Below, piece after piece: positions 63,247 through 64,000 of a stretch of DNA of 64,000 nucleotides. This DNA comes from Rhizobium sp. Leaf262 (GTDB taxonomy: Bacteria > Pseudomonadota > Alphaproteobacteria > Rhizobiales > Rhizobiaceae). A program made the translations under genes and the position numbers. Where the stretch lies: the NCBI RefSeq assembly GCF_001422245.1, contig NZ_LMMM01000004.1, positions 124,001-188,000 on the forward strand. Reading direction: 5' to 3'. How positions within the stretch are numbered: position 1 is the stretch's first letter; each line of letters starts with the position of its first letter. A model generated the notes under the pieces. That model was given only the letters and a program-made list of their open reading frames with translations, was not told the DNA's origin and searched no databases.

Positions 63247-63939
63247 TTGAAAGCTTTGATTGACTTGTTCTGGCAACGATATTCGGAGCTGAAAGGTGCC
63301 GTTGATCGCAACGACGCCCAGAAAATCACTGTTCTGGATCGCGAGCTGGATCCGTTGCTGGAAAGTATCACCAGCTGGAAGACCAAAAGCTCGGCAGAGG
63401 TGCTGGAGCAATTCCGTTTCGCCATCGATCTTTTGAACGAGGAAGCGGAAGATACCGGTTGCGTCCAGCGCAATTCCGAACTGTTGCGCAAGCTGGTGGA
63501 TCGCTACATCGGCGCGGGCCTGCCCTATGATGGCATTGCCCCTGATGGCGAATCCGCCTCTTGGAGCCCTTATGTCATTCTCGATGAGGATCGGCTGGAT
63601 GATCTGGACGAGCGTGTCTTCGTCGTATCGCCCGGTTACCGCATCAATTACACCAATGCCATCAACGCGCAGTGTTACGAGGCCAAGACGAACGATCTCG
63701 TCGGTCGCCACATCGCGGAGTTCATCGGCATTCACCATTTTCAGCAGGCGCTGCGTGAGAAGCTGGATGCCTGCTTCAAGGGGCAACCTGCGAAATACAC
63801 CTATGCCGAAGATATAGACGGGCGCACCGTCGTTCGCTCCTACGAGATGTCGCCCTGCTATTCTCCGTCCTACAAGCTCGTCGGCGCCATAATCATCGTC
63901 AAGGAACTGGCCGACCGCAGAAACCGCGCTGTCGCCTGA
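63247..63939 (+). CDS. PAS domain protein
   Basis: A 230-residue cytosolic protein. The N-terminal half is helical (about 1-95); the C-terminal half is a PAS domain (DERVFVVSPGYRINYTNAIN, LVGRHIAEFIGI and GRTVVRSYEMSPCYSP). No kinase, GGDEF or DNA-binding domain follows, so it may act by protein interaction. TTG 63247 has GGGGGGA eight bases upstream. The AT-rich gap 63081-63246 shows no gene. Confidence 0.82.
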   Translation: MKALIDLFWQRYSELKGAVDRNDAQKITVLDRELDPLLESITSWKTKSSAEVLEQFRFAIDLLNEEAEDTGCVQRNSELLRKLVDRYIGAGLPYDGIAPDGESASWSPYVILDEDRLDDLDERVFVVSPGYRINYTNAINAQCYEAKTNDLVGRHIAEFIGIHHFQQALREKLDACFKGQPAKYTYAEDIDGRTVVRSYEMSPCYSPSYKLVGAIIIVKELADRRNRAVA

Positions 63940-63950
63940 GCATTGAACGC

Positions 63951-64000
63951 ATGTCTTTTGACATGGCTGAATCGTGTCTGCCGGTTGCATATGCCCGCAG
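63951..64000 (+). CDS. Possible start of next gene (partial)
   Basis: ATG 63951 opens a frame running off the window edge (MSFDMAESCLPVAYAR). There is no strong ribosome binding site, and 16 residues do not allow identification. Confidence 0.25.
   Translation, partial: MSFDMAESCLPVAYAR

Overview
The window looks like a stretch of chromosome from a Rhizobiaceae alphaproteobacterium, most likely the Agrobacterium/Rhizobium group. This rests on gene content read by eye, not on a search. The main pointers are an AcpXL-type very-long-chain fatty acid/lipid A cluster, a PdhS/PleC-like histidine kinase, a usg gene, an FnrN-type regulator beside hemN, a eukaryote-like NADP isocitrate dehydrogenase, and recA followed by alaS. 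GC is high, gene density is high, and leading and lagging genes alternate in short operons. I see no rRNA, tRNA, IS element, prophage or CRISPR array.

Layout. 1-11 kb: the start of a DEAD-box helicase gene (cut by the window edge), an M23 peptidase, a peroxiredoxin, a giant AsmA/YhdP-like protein, a secreted Gly/His-rich repeat protein, a LapG-type cysteine peptidase, an aspartic protease/DUF1289/cobS group and divergent cobT-dgkA. 11-24 kb: a PdhS2-like kinase, SNase and UDG-like genes that overlap, an Lrp regulator, a TPR methyltransferase, usg, an amino-acid ABC importer without its ATPase, an OmpA protein with a long Pro/Ala/Glu region, and psuK-psuG. 24-33 kb: recA with an SOS-like box, alaS, a GST, icd, trmJ-like and murI.

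33-46 kb: a DUF1127 protein, a HigBA-type toxin-antitoxin pair whose toxin frame is broken, LysE and EamA exporters, a stand-alone HerA-like ATPase, TerC, rpsD, gph, rpiA, DUF2059, gor and a class II DAHP synthase. 45-54 kb: an orphan TadE/TadG-like pair and the leftward group phaC-sfsA-map-radC, then SDR/MarR. 54-57 kb: small proteins, an FNR regulator and hemN sharing an FNR box. 57-63 kb: the acpXL-fabZXL-fabF2XL-fabF1XL-adh-lpxXL cluster, which in rhizobia builds and attaches the 27-hydroxyoctacosanoate chain of lipid A, followed by a PAS protein.

Two things run across the window. First, five intergenic palindromic elements sit after alaS, the HerA-like gene, rpsD, acpXL and fabZXL. Each holds two mini-hairpins whose stems differ between copies while the loop stays CTTG(A/T) or its complement. 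Second, there are many compact hairpin terminators, including one inside the ABC importer operon. The most unusual gene-level features are a ketosynthase-like FabF2XL without catalytic Cys, the frameshifted HigB toxin, the Gly/His repeat protein, and several small ORFs with strong ribosome binding sites.
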